Shown piece by piece: positions 26,375 through 35,453 of a stretch of DNA of 64,000 bases. The notes beneath the pieces are model-generated. The model had not been told where the DNA came from, ran no database searches, and worked only from the letters and a program-made list of their open reading frames with translations. Where the stretch lies: assembly GCA_947561585.1 (NCBI GenBank), contig CANNZV010000931.1, positions 124,001 to 188,000 of the forward strand. The letters are read 5' to 3'. The stretch's first letter is position 1, and each line of letters opens with the position of its first letter. A program made the translations under genes and the position numbers. Source of the DNA: Caprella mutica (lineage: Eukaryota > Arthropoda > Malacostraca > Amphipoda > Caprellidae).

Positions 26375-27886
26375 TTAGCCGCCGGCCATCGCCAGCCCGA
26401 GGCCTTCACGGGTGGCGGCCTCGCGGTCGATGACGGCGACGATCTTGCCGTCGAACATCACCGCAATGCGATCGGCGAGCCCGAGTACCTCGTCGAGGTC
26501 CTCGCTAATCATCACGATCGCCGCACCCAGACTGCGCTGCTCGATGAGCTGGGAATGAATGTATTCGGCGGCGCCGATGTCGACGCCTCTGGTGGGCTGA
26601 GCCGCCAGGATGACGCTCGGGCCGCTATCGAGCTCGCGGGCCATGATCAGCTTTTGAATGTTGCCGCCCGACAGTGTGCTCGTGGGCGTGTCGAGTGTCG
26701 GGGTTTTTACCGAATACTGATCGACGAGGCGTTGTGCATGTTCACGAATCTTTGCGAAGTCGAACAGCGGCCCCCGGCGAAACCTTGGCTCGCCATGATT
26801 GATGAGCAGCAGGTTCTCGCTGACCTCGAACTGGCCGATCGCTCCGTCCTTCATCCGTTCCTCGGGCACATAGGACAACCCGGCCGATCGGGTCTTTGCC
26901 GGGCCTGCCTTAGTGAGGTCCACGTCATCGATCGTCACCGACGAGCCACTTTCGGCGGGACGTAGACCGGCAATCGTCTCCGCGAGTTCGCGTTGGCCGT
27001 TACCGGAAACCCCGGCGATGCCGACGATCTCGCCGGCGTGCACATCGAGGCTCACCCCGTCGACGGCCATGGTGCCTCGATCGCCCTTCACCGACACGTT
27101 GCGCAGCTGTAGCCGGGCCAGACCGAGGTCGACGTGGGGTTTATCGGGTGCGAGTTTGACCTCGCGTCCAACCATCATCTCGGCGAGCTGCTGGCGGTTT
27201 GTTTCGCTCGGGGTCGTAGCTCCGGTGACCTTGCCGTTTCGCAACACCGTAATGCGGTCGCTGAGTTCGAGTACTTCGTGGAGCTTGTGCGAAATGAATA
27301 TGATGCCGGTTCCGTTGGCGGTCATCTGCCGGAGGATCACGAACAGATCGTCGACCTCTTGGGGGGTAAGCACCGCGGTCGGTTCATCGAGGACGAGGAG
27401 TTCGGCGTCTCGGTAGAGGGCCTTGATGATTTCCACGCGCTGGCGTTCGCCAACGGACAGCTTCCACACGTCGACTCCCGGGTCGACGGCCAACCCGTAC
27501 TGGTTGCTGATCTCCTCGATGCGCGCAGACACGGCGCCGAGATCGGTGCGTAAGCCACGGTTCGATGGCAGGCCCAGGGCCACGTTTTCGGCAACGGTTA
27601 GGGTCGGCACGAGCATGAAGTGCTGGTGCACCATGCCCACGCGTTGTTCGATGGCGCTTGTGGGTGAGGTGATCGAAGCCACCTCACCCCGTAAGCGAAT
27701 CTGGCCAGAATCTGGCTGGTACAGCCCGAAGAGGATTTTCATGAGCGTGCTTTTGCCCGCACCATTTTCACCCAACAACGTGTGGACCTCGCCGTTGTGC
27801 ACGTCGAACGACACATCGTCGTTCGCGAGTACACCGGGGAAGGTCTTGGTGATGTTGGACATGGCTAACAGCGGCGTGCGTCCCAT
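26375..27886 (-). CDS. BMP-type ABC importer, ATP-binding protein
   Basis: This 503-residue protein has two fused ABC domains. The first has LGENGAGKSTLMKILFG, Q-loop VHQHFMLVP, LSVGERQRVEI and LLVLDEPTAVLTPQE. The second has a degenerate Walker A, GVSGNGQRELAE, then LSGGNIQKLIMARELD and AAQPTRGVD. This is the pattern of nucleoside/purine (BMP) and sugar importers. The ATG follows GGAGAGG. It lies in an operon of permease, permease, BMP lipoprotein, ATPase, TSUP transporter. By family and neighbourhood it drives uptake of a nucleoside, purine or related N-heterocycle. Confidence 0.9.
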   Translation of the reverse strand: MGRTPLLAMSNITKTFPGVLANDDVSFDVHNGEVHTLLGENGAGKSTLMKILFGLYQPDSGQIRLRGEVASITSPTSAIEQRVGMVHQHFMLVPTLTVAENVALGLPSNRGLRTDLGAVSARIEEISNQYGLAVDPGVDVWKLSVGERQRVEIIKALYRDAELLVLDEPTAVLTPQEVDDLFVILRQMTANGTGIIFISHKLHEVLELSDRITVLRNGKVTGATTPSETNRQQLAEMMVGREVKLAPDKPHVDLGLARLQLRNVSVKGDRGTMAVDGVSLDVHAGEIVGIAGVSGNGQRELAETIAGLRPAESGSSVTIDDVDLTKAGPAKTRSAGLSYVPEERMKDGAIGQFEVSENLLLINHGEPRFRRGPLFDFAKIREHAQRLVDQYSVKTPTLDTPTSTLSGGNIQKLIMARELDSGPSVILAAQPTRGVDIGAAEYIHSQLIEQRSLGAAIVMISEDLDEVLGLADRIAVMFDGKIVAVIDREAATREGLGLAMAGG

Positions 27887-27909
27887 GGGATCCTCTCCGG
27901 ACAGGGGGG

Positions 27910-28920
27910 TTACTTGGTGGCTATCGTGCCGGCGATGATGTCTTTGATGGCCGCCTCGGCGTCGGCCTTCACGCTTGCGTCAAGGTCGTAGCAGCCGTTG
28001 AACTCCATAACGAGGCCCCCATTGTCGAGGGTCAACGCCAGAGCTTCCCCTCCGAGCGTGCCGGCTTCGATCTTTTCGATCATGTCGGCGAGCACGACGT
28101 CCCAGTGGTACACCTGGGAAACAACGGTCAGGTCGGCAGACCATTCCTCGGTGTTCGACTGGGTGCCAAACCACGGCAGATCGTTCGCGGTTGCCACGTT
28201 GACGGCGCCAACTGCAGATTGCGAGGTTCCGGTTAGGGCAGCCACGCCATTGGCGGCGTGTGCTTCGGCAGTGGTTGTTGCGAGGGCAACGTCGCTGAAC
28301 GAACCGGTGTACACGACCGACGTCGAGGCGCCGCCGGCTTCGGCTCCCAGCGTAAATCCGTCGATGTAGGCCACGGCGTCGCCTGCCTCTACAGGGCCGA
28401 CAATACCAATGCCTCCACCGTCGACGATGCCGGCAGCGACGACACCGCTGACGTATCCGCCTTGGTCGGCTTCGGGGTAGTAGGCAAAGACGTTTGCGAG
28501 CCCTTGTGTGTCCGATGCTGTGCCCCAGATGAATGAGGTTTCGGGGAAATCAGGTGCGATCTCGGCGAGAGATCCTCCGTATTGGGTGCCGTGGGCAATG
28601 ATGATGTCGACGCCGTCTTCCGCGTAGCCGCGGATGGCCGCAGCGGCCTCTTCGACGATAAAGGTGCCGTCGGTGATTTGTGGCTCGATGCCGAGGCGAG
28701 TCAATGAGTCGACCATCGACTGGGTGAACGCAACGTCGTCCTTTGCACTCGGTGCAACAAGTGCCACGGATAGGTCAGTGACCGATGCTCCGGCGGTGAC
28801 GCCGAGTTCGCTTCCACATTCGCTCGTCGCAGTGCTCGTCGAATCACCACCGCACGCGGCGGCGGTAAGGGTGATCGCGAAGAGCACGGCAAACATCTTC
28901 AGTAGTCTCTTTACTTGCAT
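27910..28920 (-). CDS. BMP family substrate-binding lipoprotein
   Basis: The ATG at 28920 follows AGGAGG at 6 bases, giving 336 residues; a longer open frame upstream is not coding-like. An N-terminal signal ends in the lipobox TAAAC (Cys at about 22). The mature part has the PnrA/BMP pattern: KDDVAFTQSMVDSL (in place of the usual DxSFN), DIIIAHGTQYGGSL, FPETSFIWG, and QGGYVSGVVAAG at about 175. It is anchored outside the membrane and should capture a nucleoside-like ligand for the two permeases encoded upstream. Confidence 0.88.
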   Translation of the reverse strand: MQVKRLLKMFAVLFAITLTAAACGGDSTSTATSECGSELGVTAGASVTDLSVALVAPSAKDDVAFTQSMVDSLTRLGIEPQITDGTFIVEEAAAAIRGYAEDGVDIIIAHGTQYGGSLAEIAPDFPETSFIWGTASDTQGLANVFAYYPEADQGGYVSGVVAAGIVDGGGIGIVGPVEAGDAVAYIDGFTLGAEAGGASTSVVYTGSFSDVALATTTAEAHAANGVAALTGTSQSAVGAVNVATANDLPWFGTQSNTEEWSADLTVVSQVYHWDVVLADMIEKIEAGTLGGEALALTLDNGGLVMEFNGCYDLDASVKADAEAAIKDIIAGTIATK

Positions 28921-28988
28921 GGGATTCCTCCTGGGTTGGTTGGCATAGTTAGGCGGGCTCGGACTCGGTGGTGGGTAGCGGCTTTCGC

Positions 28989-29942
28989 TTAGTGCCGAGA
29001 GAAGGGTTTGGTAAGCGCGGCGGGCCCACGCACTCTGCTGGCGAGCAGAACGAGGGCGAGAATGGTGATGATGGCGGGAGCCATCGCCGCAATATCGCTG
29101 GCGCCTTGGGGAATGATGTCGAGCGACTGCCAGCGGATGCGGGTCGCGGTGACCAAGCCATACAGCAGTGCTCCGGCCATAACCCAGCGGGGCTGCCAGG
29201 CACCGAAGTAGACGAGCGCAACGGCAATGAATCCAATGCCGTTCGTCAGATTGTGCTGAAAGATAGCGAGCTGCAACGACAGTGTCGCTCCCGCGACCCC
29301 GGCCAGGGAACTTCCGATCAGGATGGCGATGAAGCGCGTCTTGCCCACGGACACACCAAGGCTGTCCGCTGCCTGCGGGTTTTCGCCGACTGCTCGAATG
29401 TTCATGCCAAACGTGGTTTTGAACAGCAGCCACGCCACTGCGGGTACCAGAGCGAACGCAAGGTACGTCATCAGATTGTGATCGAACAGGAGTGGTCCAA
29501 CGATCGCCACATCGACGAGTGGCTCGAAGATTCCGCCGATTCCGGGCAGTTTGTCCAGGGTCGGCAACGGACGGATTGGCTTTGGTGTACCGACGAGCTC
29601 TTGAAACAGCAAGTCGCTGAAACCGAGGCCGAACAGGAACACCCCAATGCCGCTAATGCCCTGTTCGGCGTGGAGGAACACCGTGACGTAGGCGTACACG
29701 AGGCCAAGTGCAATGCCGATGCCGAGGCCGACGAGTATGCCCAGGAGGTGGCTTCCCGTTTGGATGACCGTGTAATACCCGCCGAAGGCGCCGAGCAGCA
29801 TAATTCCGTCGACGCCTAAATTGAGCACGCCACTTCGCTGGCTGATTGTTTCGCCGAGCGCCGCGAGTAGGTACGGCACCGCGAACTTGGCTGCCGTTGC
29901 GAGGGTGGCGACCAGCACGGAGACAGTGAAGAAATCGCTCAT
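28989..29942 (-). CDS. BMP-type ABC importer permease (second)
   Basis: The 317-residue, eight-to-ten-helix protein is a BPD_transp_2-type permease, recognised by LGETISQRSGVLNLGVDGIMLLGAFGGYY near the N-terminus (LGE, GVLNLGVDG key residues), a GMNIRAVGENPQAADSLGVSV segment near 195, and SSLAGVAGA. It overlaps the first permease gene by four bases. With it, it should form the transmembrane channel of the importer fed by the lipoprotein at 27910-28920. Confidence 0.9.
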   Translation of the reverse strand: MSDFFTVSVLVATLATAAKFAVPYLLAALGETISQRSGVLNLGVDGIMLLGAFGGYYTVIQTGSHLLGILVGLGIGIALGLVYAYVTVFLHAEQGISGIGVFLFGLGFSDLLFQELVGTPKPIRPLPTLDKLPGIGGIFEPLVDVAIVGPLLFDHNLMTYLAFALVPAVAWLLFKTTFGMNIRAVGENPQAADSLGVSVGKTRFIAILIGSSLAGVAGATLSLQLAIFQHNLTNGIGFIAVALVYFGAWQPRWVMAGALLYGLVTATRIRWQSLDIIPQGASDIAAMAPAIITILALVLLASRVRGPAALTKPFSRH

Positions 29943-31123
29943 GATGCGTCCTCCGACACTGCGGTCTCGGCGGGTTCTCGCATCGACCGGTCGAGGCGTC
30001 GGTCCAGCCAGTTGCGGACCTTGTCGCTACTCACGACGAACAGCACGATCAAACCGTTGAGGGCAACGGCGAGGGCGTTGGGAATCTGAAGTTCTCGCTG
30101 GAGTTCGGTGGCCCCGGTGAGCAGCGCCCCAAACAGGAACGACGACGGAATGGTCCACAGTGGGTGAAGGGCGCCAAAGAGCGCAGCGACGATGCCGTTG
30201 AACCCGGCCGAGCCAGTGAAACCGGCCGACCCGCCATCGGTGACGAGACGCAGGCTCTCGCTGCCGAAGACCAGGACGACTCCCGCGAGCCCACACAATG
30301 CACCACTGATCGAGAGTGCGCTGACCACGTTGCGCTCGACCGAGATTCCCGCGGCCCGTGCTGCGTCGGGGTTGTGGCCGACGGCTCGCAGCCGAAAGCC
30401 CAGTGGCGTGCGGAACAAAACGATGTACACGATGATCGCCGCGAGGATTGCGAGCGGTACCCCCAGGTGGAGCCGGGTTCCGGCGATGAGTGTGGGTAAC
30501 GCGGCGTTGTCGGTGAGCCGTTCGGTCTGAGGGATGCGGCTGGTGCCCACTTCGATGGGGTCGATCATGGGGCCACGCAGCAGGTAGTTCATGAGCTGGA
30601 TCGCAACGATGTTCAACATGATGGTGCTCAGGATTTCGTTCACTGACGCATACGCCTTCAGCACACCGGGGATCGCGCCCCACAGTCCACCGCCGATAAA
30701 GCCGGCGAGAATGACGAGCGGAATAAGCAAGATCTTGGGTGTGTCTGGAATTGCGAGCGCCAGTGCGGTGGAGAGCAACGCTCCAGCGATGATTTGGCCT
30801 TCTCCGCCGATGTTGATCACGCTTGCACGGAAGGCGACGGTTATGCCAGCGCCAACGAGCAACAGTGGTGTTGCGCGAACCGCGGTTGCCGCGACCCGGT
30901 CGCCTGTTCCGAACGCTCCGTCGATCAGTGCGCCGAGGCCCTCGACGGGGCTCGCCCCGAGGGCCACGATCATCACCGCACCGAACACAAACGCCACAAG
31001 GGCAGCCCCGAGGGGAACGATGCCTCCGGTCAGGCGCTTCACAAGCCGGTCGAGAGGGGTGTGGTCGGGGCCAGTCGTTCTACGATTGGACCCAGCCGGT
31101 GCGGCGGCATCACGTCGACGCAA
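29939..31123 (-). CDS. BMP-type ABC importer permease (first)
   Basis: The 394-residue permease has an N-terminal basic tail of about 35 residues and then about ten helices, with SVINIGGEGQIIAGALLST (INIGGEGQ, the family signature) near 115 and GFRLRAVGHNPDAARAAGISV near 255. It is first in the operon, divergent from the hydrolase at 31247. The TTG at 31123 gives the longest frame; a downstream GTG near residue 27 is an equally good start, and no clear ribosome-binding site is seen. The promoter lies in the 123-base divergent gap that holds the shared palindrome. Confidence 0.87.
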   Translation of the reverse strand: MRRRDAAAPAGSNRRTTGPDHTPLDRLVKRLTGGIVPLGAALVAFVFGAVMIVALGASPVEGLGALIDGAFGTGDRVAATAVRATPLLLVGAGITVAFRASVINIGGEGQIIAGALLSTALALAIPDTPKILLIPLVILAGFIGGGLWGAIPGVLKAYASVNEILSTIMLNIVAIQLMNYLLRGPMIDPIEVGTSRIPQTERLTDNAALPTLIAGTRLHLGVPLAILAAIIVYIVLFRTPLGFRLRAVGHNPDAARAAGISVERNVVSALSISGALCGLAGVVLVFGSESLRLVTDGGSAGFTGSAGFNGIVAALFGALHPLWTIPSSFLFGALLTGATELQRELQIPNALAVALNGLIVLFVVSSDKVRNWLDRRLDRSMREPAETAVSEDAS

Positions 31124-31191
31124 AATTGGGTCGTGTTACATAACCGCATTGTTGCTAGCCCCCAAGCAATTCGACCGTGTGGTGACGGTCC

Positions 31192-31208
31192 GTTAACAAA
31201 ACGTTAAC
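31192..31208. promoter_or_regulatory. shared operator, site 1 (GTTAAC-N5-GTTAAC)
   Basis: GTTAACAAAACGTTAAC is a 17-bp palindrome with five-base spacer in the divergent gap between the importer operon and the hydrolase gene. Read on the other strand it is G-TTAAC-GTTTT-GTTAA-C, matching the TTTAC-NNNTT-GTAAA sites at 33513, 41052 and 43746 in arm spacing and in the T-rich spacer. It covers the likely -35 (TTAACA) of the hydrolase promoter. Confidence 0.6.
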
Positions 31209-31232
31209 ATGACTAATTTCACATCGTAGTGT
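31205..31232 (+). promoter_or_regulatory. promoter of the carbamoyl-amino acid hydrolase gene
   Basis: TTAACA (31205-31210) and TAGTGT (31227-31232) are separated by 16 bases. A GAGGAG ribosome-binding site follows, with the ATG at 31247. Confidence 0.45.
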
Positions 31233-31246
31233 TTACGAGGAGTCCC

Positions 31247-32491
31247 ATGTCTAATCCACAGTCTGGTGCCGAGATTTCGATCAACATCGACCGGCTTGAA
31301 CAACGGCTGGCCGACCTTGCCGCGATTGGGGAGATCGCGGGCACGCACGGCTGCGCCCGACTTGCCCTGACCGACGAGGACAAGGCTGGTCGTGATCTCG
31401 TCGTCACGTGGATGAAGGACCTCGGTCTCACGATCACAGTCGATGGCATCGGGAACGTCATTGGGGTCATGCCCGGAGAGGGCGCGCCGGTCATGTGCGG
31501 CTCCCATATCGACACGGTGCGCACGGGTGGACGCTACGACGGCAACCTCGGCGTGCTCGCTGGGCTCGAAATTATCGAGACGGTGCAGGCCGCAGGGGTG
31601 ACGCTTGCGCGGCCACTGGCCGTTGGCTTTTTCACCGATGAAGAGGGGGCCCGTTTCGCCCCCGACATGCTCGGAAGTCTCGTGTACGTCGGTGGCATGG
31701 CATTGGAAGAGGCGCTCGACATCGTGGGAATCGACGGAGCCATCGTGGGCGCCGAACTCGAGCGAATCGGCTACGACGGGTCTGCGCCCGTGCCCGGTCT
31801 CGTGCCCCACGCTTTCGTCGAACTGCACGTCGAGCAAGGCCCCGTCCTCGAAATCGAGGGAGTGACCGTCGGTGCCGTCGAGAGCGTGCAGGGAATTAGC
31901 TGGACCGAAGTGGTCGTCACCGGTCAATCGAACCATGCAGGCACCACGCCGATGCATCTGCGCCGCGACCCCGGTTTCGTAGCGGCTGCATGTGCCAACT
32001 TCGTGCGCGAACTTGCGCTCGACATTGGCCATCCGCAGGTCGCCACCGTCGGGCGCATCGAGCTGCATCCCAACCTCGTAAACGTCGTTGCGGCATCGGC
32101 CACGTTCACCGTCGATCTTCGAAACACCGACGAGAACAAGTTGCAGGACAGCGAGCGTCGCTTTTTGGAGTTTCTTGAAGCAACGGCGGAATCCGAGGGC
32201 TGCACGGTGGAAACCCGAACGCTCGCGCGCTTCGAGCCAGTGATCTTCGACGAATCAGTTGTTGCGCTCGTTGAGGACACGGCGAAGAACCTCGGATACT
32301 CGGTTAAGCGAATGCCGTCGGGTGCTGGTCACGACGCCCAAATGATGGCGCGGGTGTGCCCGACAGCCATGGTCTTCACGCCGAGTGTCGACGGCATTAG
32401 CCACAACCCCGCCGAGTACACCTCACCCGAAGATCTCGAAGCCGGAACCAACGTGTTGCTTCATGCCATGTTGTCGTTGGCGAACCAGTAG
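31247..32491 (+). CDS. N-carbamoyl-L-amino acid hydrolase/allantoate amidohydrolase family (M20)
   Basis: The ATG at 31247 follows GAGGAG, giving 414 residues. Metal-site motifs of the M20 HyuC/AllC branch are all present: GSHIDTV (His87, Asp89), YDGNLGVLAG (Asp98), TDEEGARF (Glu132/133), HVEQGPVLE, the dimer-site HAGTTPMHLRRD and the final SHNPAEYTS. Such enzymes hydrolyse N-carbamoyl amino acids, allantoate or ureidoglycolate to release ammonia and CO2 or urea. Which of these it uses is not visible from the motifs. It is divergent from the first BMP importer, under the shared palindrome, and so tied to the purine island. Confidence 0.9.
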   Translation: MSNPQSGAEISINIDRLEQRLADLAAIGEIAGTHGCARLALTDEDKAGRDLVVTWMKDLGLTITVDGIGNVIGVMPGEGAPVMCGSHIDTVRTGGRYDGNLGVLAGLEIIETVQAAGVTLARPLAVGFFTDEEGARFAPDMLGSLVYVGGMALEEALDIVGIDGAIVGAELERIGYDGSAPVPGLVPHAFVELHVEQGPVLEIEGVTVGAVESVQGISWTEVVVTGQSNHAGTTPMHLRRDPGFVAAACANFVRELALDIGHPQVATVGRIELHPNLVNVVAASATFTVDLRNTDENKLQDSERRFLEFLEATAESEGCTVETRTLARFEPVIFDESVVALVEDTAKNLGYSVKRMPSGAGHDAQMMARVCPTAMVFTPSVDGISHNPAEYTSPEDLEAGTNVLLHAMLSLANQ

Positions 32492-32500
32492 CGGCACCCA

Positions 32501-32546
32501 CTAGGTACCGCTAGCGCACGCCGCTAGGTACCGCTAGCGCACGCCG
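32501..32546. repeat. two tandem copies of a 23-bp unit
   Basis: CTAGGTACCGCTAGCGCACGCCG occurs twice in a row without change, followed by a further CTAG. It lies at the convergent end of the hydrolase and the small membrane protein gene; the second copy contains that gene's stop codon. It looks like a recent tandem duplication. Confidence 0.85.
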
Positions 32547-32956
32547 CTAGTTGCGAGGCCAACGAGAACGGCCGCAATCGCCACATCGAGGAGCACGTGG
32601 CAAAGTCCGAATGGTCGGACGGGTCGATCGAAGCCTCGCTCGACGATCTCGAGGTACCCGCCAAGGTGTGGTCGAAGAAACAACAGCTGGATCAACAAGG
32701 CAATCCAGGCAACGGTGCTCCACGGCCACAGACCGGTGTCGAGATTGCCCGCAAGAAAGGCTTGCATCGCTGCAGCAGCGAGCAGCAGGGCCGGTCGAAG
32801 TTGCCATTTGCCGATTCGACTCGTGCCATCAAGGAACGACGACAACTCGCTGCCGGCTGCAGTGCCCAATGCCCTTGCCAAGAGGCGAACCCCAAGAACG
32901 AGTGACCAAAGGGTGGCGCCGAGCCACAGTGCGGCGAGAATGCGAACGAACATCAC
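32534..32956 (-). CDS. small membrane protein of unknown function
   Basis: The 140-residue protein has four hydrophobic stretches, at about 4-30, 55-70, 76-96 and 118-137, separated by short loops rich in arginine. No family is recognised. GTG at 32956 (next codon ATG) is supported by TAGCCT five bases upstream. Its last codons lie inside the 23-bp tandem repeat. It is divergent from the VanZ-like gene and probably unrelated to the purine genes. Confidence 0.65.
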   Translation of the reverse strand: MMFVRILAALWLGATLWSLVLGVRLLARALGTAAGSELSSFLDGTSRIGKWQLRPALLLAAAAMQAFLAGNLDTGLWPWSTVAWIALLIQLLFLRPHLGGYLEIVERGFDRPVRPFGLCHVLLDVAIAAVLVGLATSGVR

Positions 32957-32961
32957 CGGTA

Positions 32962-32967
32962 AGGCTA
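32962..32967 (-). promoter_or_regulatory. -10 box TAGCCT, leaderless, small membrane protein
   Basis: TAGCCT on the minus strand ends five bases before the GTG at 32956. Confidence 0.4.
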
Positions 32968-33045
32968 ATCGGCGTTGTGCGGTGCCGGTCGGCGGATCTG
33001 GCGAATGGGCTCAGGGATCGTGGAGTGGGTTCCGATACCTGGGCG

Positions 33046-33495
33046 ATGATCGACTCTTTCGACAGGTTTTCGCCCTGGGGCGATTCTCTCGCGTCCATGA
33101 AAGTTTCGTGGCTGCCTGGACCGCGGTTGATCGTCGCCGCCCTCGTTGCGACATCGCTGTTGTTGGTATGGGGGACGGCGTTTAACGGGCGAAGCTACGG
33201 GCCGGTGCGCCTCGTGCTTCGGGCGCTTCCCTACGGCGACAAAGTTGGGCATTTTGCGCTGTACGGCGTGATCACGTTAGGTGCGTCGTTGCTTGTCACT
33301 ACCCACAGGAAAGCCGTGGGGGCGGGGCTGGCGATTGGCCTGGTCGGCGTTGCCGATGAGTTTCGCCAACGGGGCGAGTCGAACAGAAACTTCAGCTTCG
33401 GCGATGTTATGGCCAACTGCGGTGGGGTTGCGATGGCCCTGCTCCTTGCCGTGGTTCTGTCAAAGCTCGCTCGAAGATCGAACGCCCGCCGTTAG
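33046..33495 (+). CDS. VanZ-like membrane protein
   Basis: From the ATG at 33046 the protein has 149 residues; the ATG at 33097 gives 132 and is nearly as likely. It shows the VanZ-family pattern: a first helix, then YGDKVGHFALYGVITLGASLL, a third helix with VGVADEFRQ (acidic residue conserved in the family), and RNFSFGDVMANCGGVAMALLL. VanZ-like proteins are small four-helix membrane proteins of largely unknown role; some alter glycopeptide susceptibility. It ends just before the shared operator of the next gene. Confidence 0.75.
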   Translation: MIDSFDRFSPWGDSLASMKVSWLPGPRLIVAALVATSLLLVWGTAFNGRSYGPVRLVLRALPYGDKVGHFALYGVITLGASLLVTTHRKAVGAGLAIGLVGVADEFRQRGESNRNFSFGDVMANCGGVAMALLLAVVLSKLARRSNARR

Positions 33496-33512
33496 GGATG
33501 CCGCAATAGCAC

Positions 33513-33529
33513 TTTTACATTTTGTAAAG
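33513..33529. promoter_or_regulatory. shared operator, site 2, over -10 TAAAGT
   Basis: TTTTACATTTTGTAAAG has TTTAC and GTAAA arms around five bases. The overlapping TAAAGT (33525-33530) is a good -10 box for the YgfK-like gene, so a bound protein would block the polymerase. Confidence 0.65.
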
Positions 33530-33549
33530 TTGCACTACGGTTGTCGGCG

Positions 33550-35358
33550 ATGACGCAAAATTCGCTGACCGCAAACCACCCTGGACATACACCGCACGGG
33601 CAGTCGGCCCCACTGACGCCAATGAGCCTCGGGCAGCTGCTCGACCGGATCGCGCACGAGTGGGAGACCAGAAAGAGGATCTTCGATCTTCCAACCGCTC
33701 GAATTTGGTCACCGCACGAGCAAGTCGACTTGGGATTTGAGTTTCTGGGGCGTCCGTGCGCGTCTCCGGTTGGGCCCGCTGCGGGCCCACATAGCCAACT
33801 CGCCCAGAACATTGTGCTGAGTTGGCTCGGGGGTTCACGTCTGTTTGAACTCAAGACCGTTCAGATCCTCGATGAGCTCGAAATTCAGCGACCGTGCATC
33901 GACATGCAGACCATTGGCTACAACATCGAGTGGAGCCAAGAACTGAAAATTCCCGACAGCCTCACCGAGTACGTCAAAGCGTCGATGCTGATCGAGATCC
34001 TCAGCAATTGGGCGCCCCTGCGCGAGTTCATTGGGCCTGACGCCGGGCCGCACGTGTTTGACATGTCGGTTGGCTATGACCTCGCTGGCATTTCTTCTCC
34101 CGAGGTGGCTGCATTCATTCGCGGGATGTTGGACGCTTCGGCCGAGGTCGACGCTCTTCGCAGCGAAATCCCGGACGCTTTCGCCGAGTTTCGAGACTTC
34201 GAGTTCACCACAGCACTGTCAGACACGTTGACGCTGTCGACCTTCCACGGTTGCCCGCCAGACGAGATCGAGCTCATCACCAAGCACCTCATCGACGAAC
34301 ATCAGCTCGATGTCATCGTGAAACTCAACCCCACATTGCTCGGGTACGAGGCCGTGTCCACAATCGTGAACGACGAGCTCGGCTATACCGATGTAAGCGT
34401 CAAGGAAGAAGCATTTGCCGAAGACCTGCAGTTCGATCGGGGCATTGAACTCATCGGTGAACTGCGGGACTACGCACATGCACGCGATCGGCTATTTGGA
34501 ATCAAGCTCACCAATACGCTCGTCGTGCACAACGAAAAGCAGTGGATGCCCGAGGACACGATGTATTTGAGTGGCCCACCGCTCCATGTGCTTGCCTCCA
34601 CGCTGCTCGACAAACTCGCCGCGGCACTCCCCGGTCAACTAGCGATACCCGGACACGACGGAAACATCATGGTGAGTTTCTCTGCCGGCATCACGAAGGA
34701 CAATCTGGGCGATGCCCTGGCGATCGGCGTGAACCCGGCAACCGTGTGCTCGGACCTGCTCAAGCCCGGTGGCTACGGCCGGCTGGCCCCAATGCTCAAG
34801 GCGCTCACGAAGGACATATTGTCAGCGGGCGCAACGAACCTCACGACGTGGCGAGCCGTGCGCCAAGAAGCCGCCCTTGCGGCCGGGCATGCAAACGTCG
34901 CCGCCGAGTACGCGTATCATTTGCGCAACGCTGGCCGCGACGACTATCACTTCGCGGCAAACGAGAAGCTCCCTCGTGAGGTCGACAACGACCTGGAGAT
35001 GTTCGGCTGCGTGTCGTGCAACTTCTGCATCACCGTGTGTCCGAACGACGCGTTCTTCTCCATTCCAAGCCTCGTTGATACGGGCCTCGCGAGTATGGAG
35101 GACAGCCGTCAGCAGTATCTCGTTCTGAGCGAACTGTGCAACGAGTGCGGCAATTGCATGACGTTCTGCCCCGAGAACGGCGATCCCGCCGTGGTGAAGC
35201 CTCGCCTCTACACCGACCCCGAGGTGTTCGCCGCACGTGATACCCCGGGCGTGCTGATCGCTTCAGACGGGTTGACCTCGAGGGGCGTCGACGACGAGTC
35301 GTTCGACTTGATCGAGCGTTTGCTCGCTAGTCAAAAGGGAAATCCGCTCGGCTCATAG
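33550..35358 (+). CDS. short YgfK-like oxidoreductase (two [4Fe-4S] clusters, no GltD-like module)
   Basis: From the ATG at 33550 (TTG at 33541 is the alternative) the protein has 602 residues. Residues about 20-470 match the N-terminal dihydroorotate-dehydrogenase-like part of E. coli YgfK, with CASPVGPAAGPHSQLAQNIV, LFELKTVQILDELE, TLSTFHGCPPDEIE, VKLNPTLLGYEA, KLTNTL and CSDLLKPGGYGRL. A C-terminal dicluster ferredoxin domain has CVSCNFCITVCPND (about 487-500) and CNECGNCMTFCPENGDP (about 530-546). E. coli YgfK is about 1030 residues and has a GltD-like flavin/NAD(P)H module between these parts; it is absent here with no sign of a frameshift. YgfK has been called a putative selenate reductase and belongs to purine/urate gene clusters. 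It probably reduces a purine-derived ring with electrons from a ferredoxin or a partner. Confidence 0.82.
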   Translation: MTQNSLTANHPGHTPHGQSAPLTPMSLGQLLDRIAHEWETRKRIFDLPTARIWSPHEQVDLGFEFLGRPCASPVGPAAGPHSQLAQNIVLSWLGGSRLFELKTVQILDELEIQRPCIDMQTIGYNIEWSQELKIPDSLTEYVKASMLIEILSNWAPLREFIGPDAGPHVFDMSVGYDLAGISSPEVAAFIRGMLDASAEVDALRSEIPDAFAEFRDFEFTTALSDTLTLSTFHGCPPDEIELITKHLIDEHQLDVIVKLNPTLLGYEAVSTIVNDELGYTDVSVKEEAFAEDLQFDRGIELIGELRDYAHARDRLFGIKLTNTLVVHNEKQWMPEDTMYLSGPPLHVLASTLLDKLAAALPGQLAIPGHDGNIMVSFSAGITKDNLGDALAIGVNPATVCSDLLKPGGYGRLAPMLKALTKDILSAGATNLTTWRAVRQEAALAAGHANVAAEYAYHLRNAGRDDYHFAANEKLPREVDNDLEMFGCVSCNFCITVCPNDAFFSIPSLVDTGLASMEDSRQQYLVLSELCNECGNCMTFCPENGDPAVVKPRLYTDPEVFAARDTPGVLIASDGLTSRGVDDESFDLIERLLASQKGNPLGS

Positions 35359-35453
35359 CAATTGGGGTGTTCGACATTGGCAAGCAGGTCCTACCCTTTA
35401 CCGCTGGACATGCAGTGTCCGTTACCGGTGAGCATGCAATCCCTGAGGAACCA

